A stretch of 64,000 nucleotides of DNA, from positions 2,232,001 to 2,296,000 of the forward strand of contig NZ_CP130821.1 in assembly GCF_004151275.2 (NCBI RefSeq), in the 5' to 3' direction. Under the pieces are notes generated by a model. The model was not told the DNA's origin. It worked only from the letters and a program-made list of their open reading frames with translations, and did no database searches. Of this stretch, positions 63,154 to 64,000 are shown in pieces (positions within the stretch are counted from its first letter, which is position 1; each line of letters starts with the position of its first letter). The stretch is from Flavobacterium dauae. GTDB lineage: Bacteria > Bacteroidota > Bacteroidia > Flavobacteriales > Flavobacteriaceae. The position numbers and the translations under genes were made by a program.

Positions 63154-63356
63154 AACCTGAGGGAACTGAACTTGCAAAACATGCTCTTGATTATGCCTTT
63201 ACAGAATTGAATTTTAATGAAGTTTTCGAATTAGTTAGAGACCAACACTTTGCTTCAATTAGAGTTCTAGAAAAGTGTAAAATGAGTTTATCTGACTGGT
63301 TGGATGATGCCCCAAATCAGGAAAAAAGTTTAGTTTATAGAATTCAAAAGTCATAG
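63150..63356 (+). pseudogene. GNAT acetyltransferase, N-terminally truncated remnant
   Basis: The frame read from 63150 gives KPEGTELAKHALDYAFTE, NEVFELVRDQHFASIRVLEKC and a stop at 63356. NEVFELVRDQHFASIRVLEKC contains the typical N-x-x-S-x-x-x-x-E block of GNAT N-acyltransferases (here QHFASIRVLEK). Only this C-terminal third remains; the first ~100 codons are replaced by the end of the TrlF gene, whose stop falls inside the frame. No start codon is left, so it is a remnant. Confidence 0.75.
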
Positions 63357-63392
63357 ATTGTTTGATAGTCCTGTAAAAATTAGTAAAAACAG

Positions 63393-64000
63393 ATGTTAAC
63401 ATATAACGAACTTATAGAACTACGAGATAAATTAGTAAATGGTGAAATTTCGTTAGAACTTGCAAAAGCACAGTATTGGGATGGCTCTAATGAGGGGCAA
63501 CGCTCTTGGCATACAAAAGACTGGAAAGAACGAAGATCAGAATTTATTAAAGACAAATGCGAAATTTGCAGTAGCACTGAAACGTTAACAATCCAACATC
63601 ATTCTCATCCAAGAAAATACTCCGACTATTTAAGAGAAATAACAAGAGGATATACCAAAGAATACATAGATAATAATCAAGAAGTTAGTAAAGCTGATTT
63701 TACAAATTATGTGCAAAAAAAATATGATTATAAACCCGTTCCACTTTGTTCAAATTGCAATAACAAAAATCCAAGCGTAAGGGTAAGGAAAACTCCAAAA
63801 TATCGCTGTGCAGATTGTAAGCATGAATTTGATGAAGCAATTTTCAGATCGGTAAATGAACTCATTTCTATATTTTATGAAAATGAAGATGCTTACGAAG
63901 TTCAAGATAAATGTTTTGTTTCAAAGGATAAATGGAAAAATAAGAACAATTTATCCAATATCCGATATTGGTTACAAAGAGAACGTGCTAAAAATAAGAA
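63393..64000 (+). CDS. HNH/zinc-ribbon endonuclease-like protein (3' end outside window)
   Basis: About 200 residues are visible from ATG 63393. An HNH-like block KCEICSSTETLTIQHHSH has two Cys and a HH pair, and a zinc ribbon follows (PLCSNCNNKN... YRCADCKHEFDEA). An N-terminal TPR-free segment (YNELIELRDKL) precedes them. This suggests a DNA-binding nuclease or a restriction-type protein. The frame is open at the window edge, so catalytic residues beyond it are unknown. It lies downstream of TrlF on the same strand; whether they form one system is open. Confidence 0.65.
   Translation, partial: MLTYNELIELRDKLVNGEISLELAKAQYWDGSNEGQRSWHTKDWKERRSEFIKDKCEICSSTETLTIQHHSHPRKYSDYLREITRGYTKEYIDNNQEVSKADFTNYVQKKYDYKPVPLCSNCNNKNPSVRVRKTPKYRCADCKHEFDEAIFRSVNELISIFYENEDAYEVQDKCFVSKDKWKNKNNLSNIRYWLQRERAKNK

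Larger units (their letters stand above)
49875..64000. mobile_element. Mobile element 2, left part (right end outside window)
   Basis: Starts close to the carA promoter, with a tyrosine recombinase of the same family as element 1, followed by ssb, DUF932, PRTRC genes and a defence-like cargo. The base composition of 52-59 kb is richer in GC than the flanks, the cargo after 60.4 kb is very AT-rich, showing a composite origin. The right boundary and any transfer genes are beyond 64 kb. Confidence 0.7.

Overview
The window is AT-rich and looks like a chromosome segment of a Bacteroidota species, most likely family Flavobacteriaceae. Pointers are the TAnnTTTG promoter boxes, weak Shine-Dalgarno sequences, TANNTTTG-type spacing, flavobacterial versions of enolase, citrate synthase, CtlX and HemJ, and mobilization/integrase genes of the Bacteroides conjugative-transposon type. 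Genus cannot be fixed from the sequence alone.

Region 1 (1-22.9 kb) is chromosomal core. It starts with a truncated papain-like peptidase, an S9 prolyl-oligopeptidase-family enzyme, DedA, MtgA, a small lipoprotein, an enoyl-CoA hydratase and a sensor kinase. A nearly complete haem pathway follows: hemJ-hemH on the minus strand, then, across an AraC-type regulator gene and a perfect 21-bp palindrome, hemA-hemC-hemD-hemE-hemF-hemB on the plus strand. The hem cluster is littered with small repeats and two 'four-helix-bundle' (23S rRNA IVP-type) gene cassettes. murI, a 624-aa TolA-like repeat protein, a luciferase-like monooxygenase and marC close the region.

Region 2 (about 23.0-38.1 kb) is an integrated mobilizable element: tyrosine recombinase, LytTR regulator, S41 peptidase lipoprotein, two excisionase-like HTH genes, a frameshifted DUF3408 gene, a candidate oriT and mobA/mobB. 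No coupling protein or type IV secretion genes are visible, so it is probably mobilized in trans. Its cargo is a defence island: an XRE controller, a 5-methylcytosine methyltransferase, an McrB/McrC (LlaJI-like) pair and a two-gene unit that looks like Kiwa (KwaA/KwaB).

Region 3 (38.1-49.9 kb) returns to core genes: SulP transporter, lipoprotein, Fic, CtlX, a third four-helix-bundle cassette, a DDAH-like amidinohydrolase, citrate synthase, enolase, a GreA-like factor and carA.

Region 4 (49.9 kb to the end) is the left part of a second element whose integrase has the same length and family as the first. It carries ssb, a DUF932 gene, several small plasmid-type genes, a PRTRC cassette (E, C, F, B, ThiF), a lipoprotein between ~72-bp direct repeats, then a PHP-SMC-like TrlF ATPase, a beheaded GNAT gene and an HNH/zinc-ribbon protein cut by the window edge. 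I saw no rRNA or tRNA gene and no CRISPR array.
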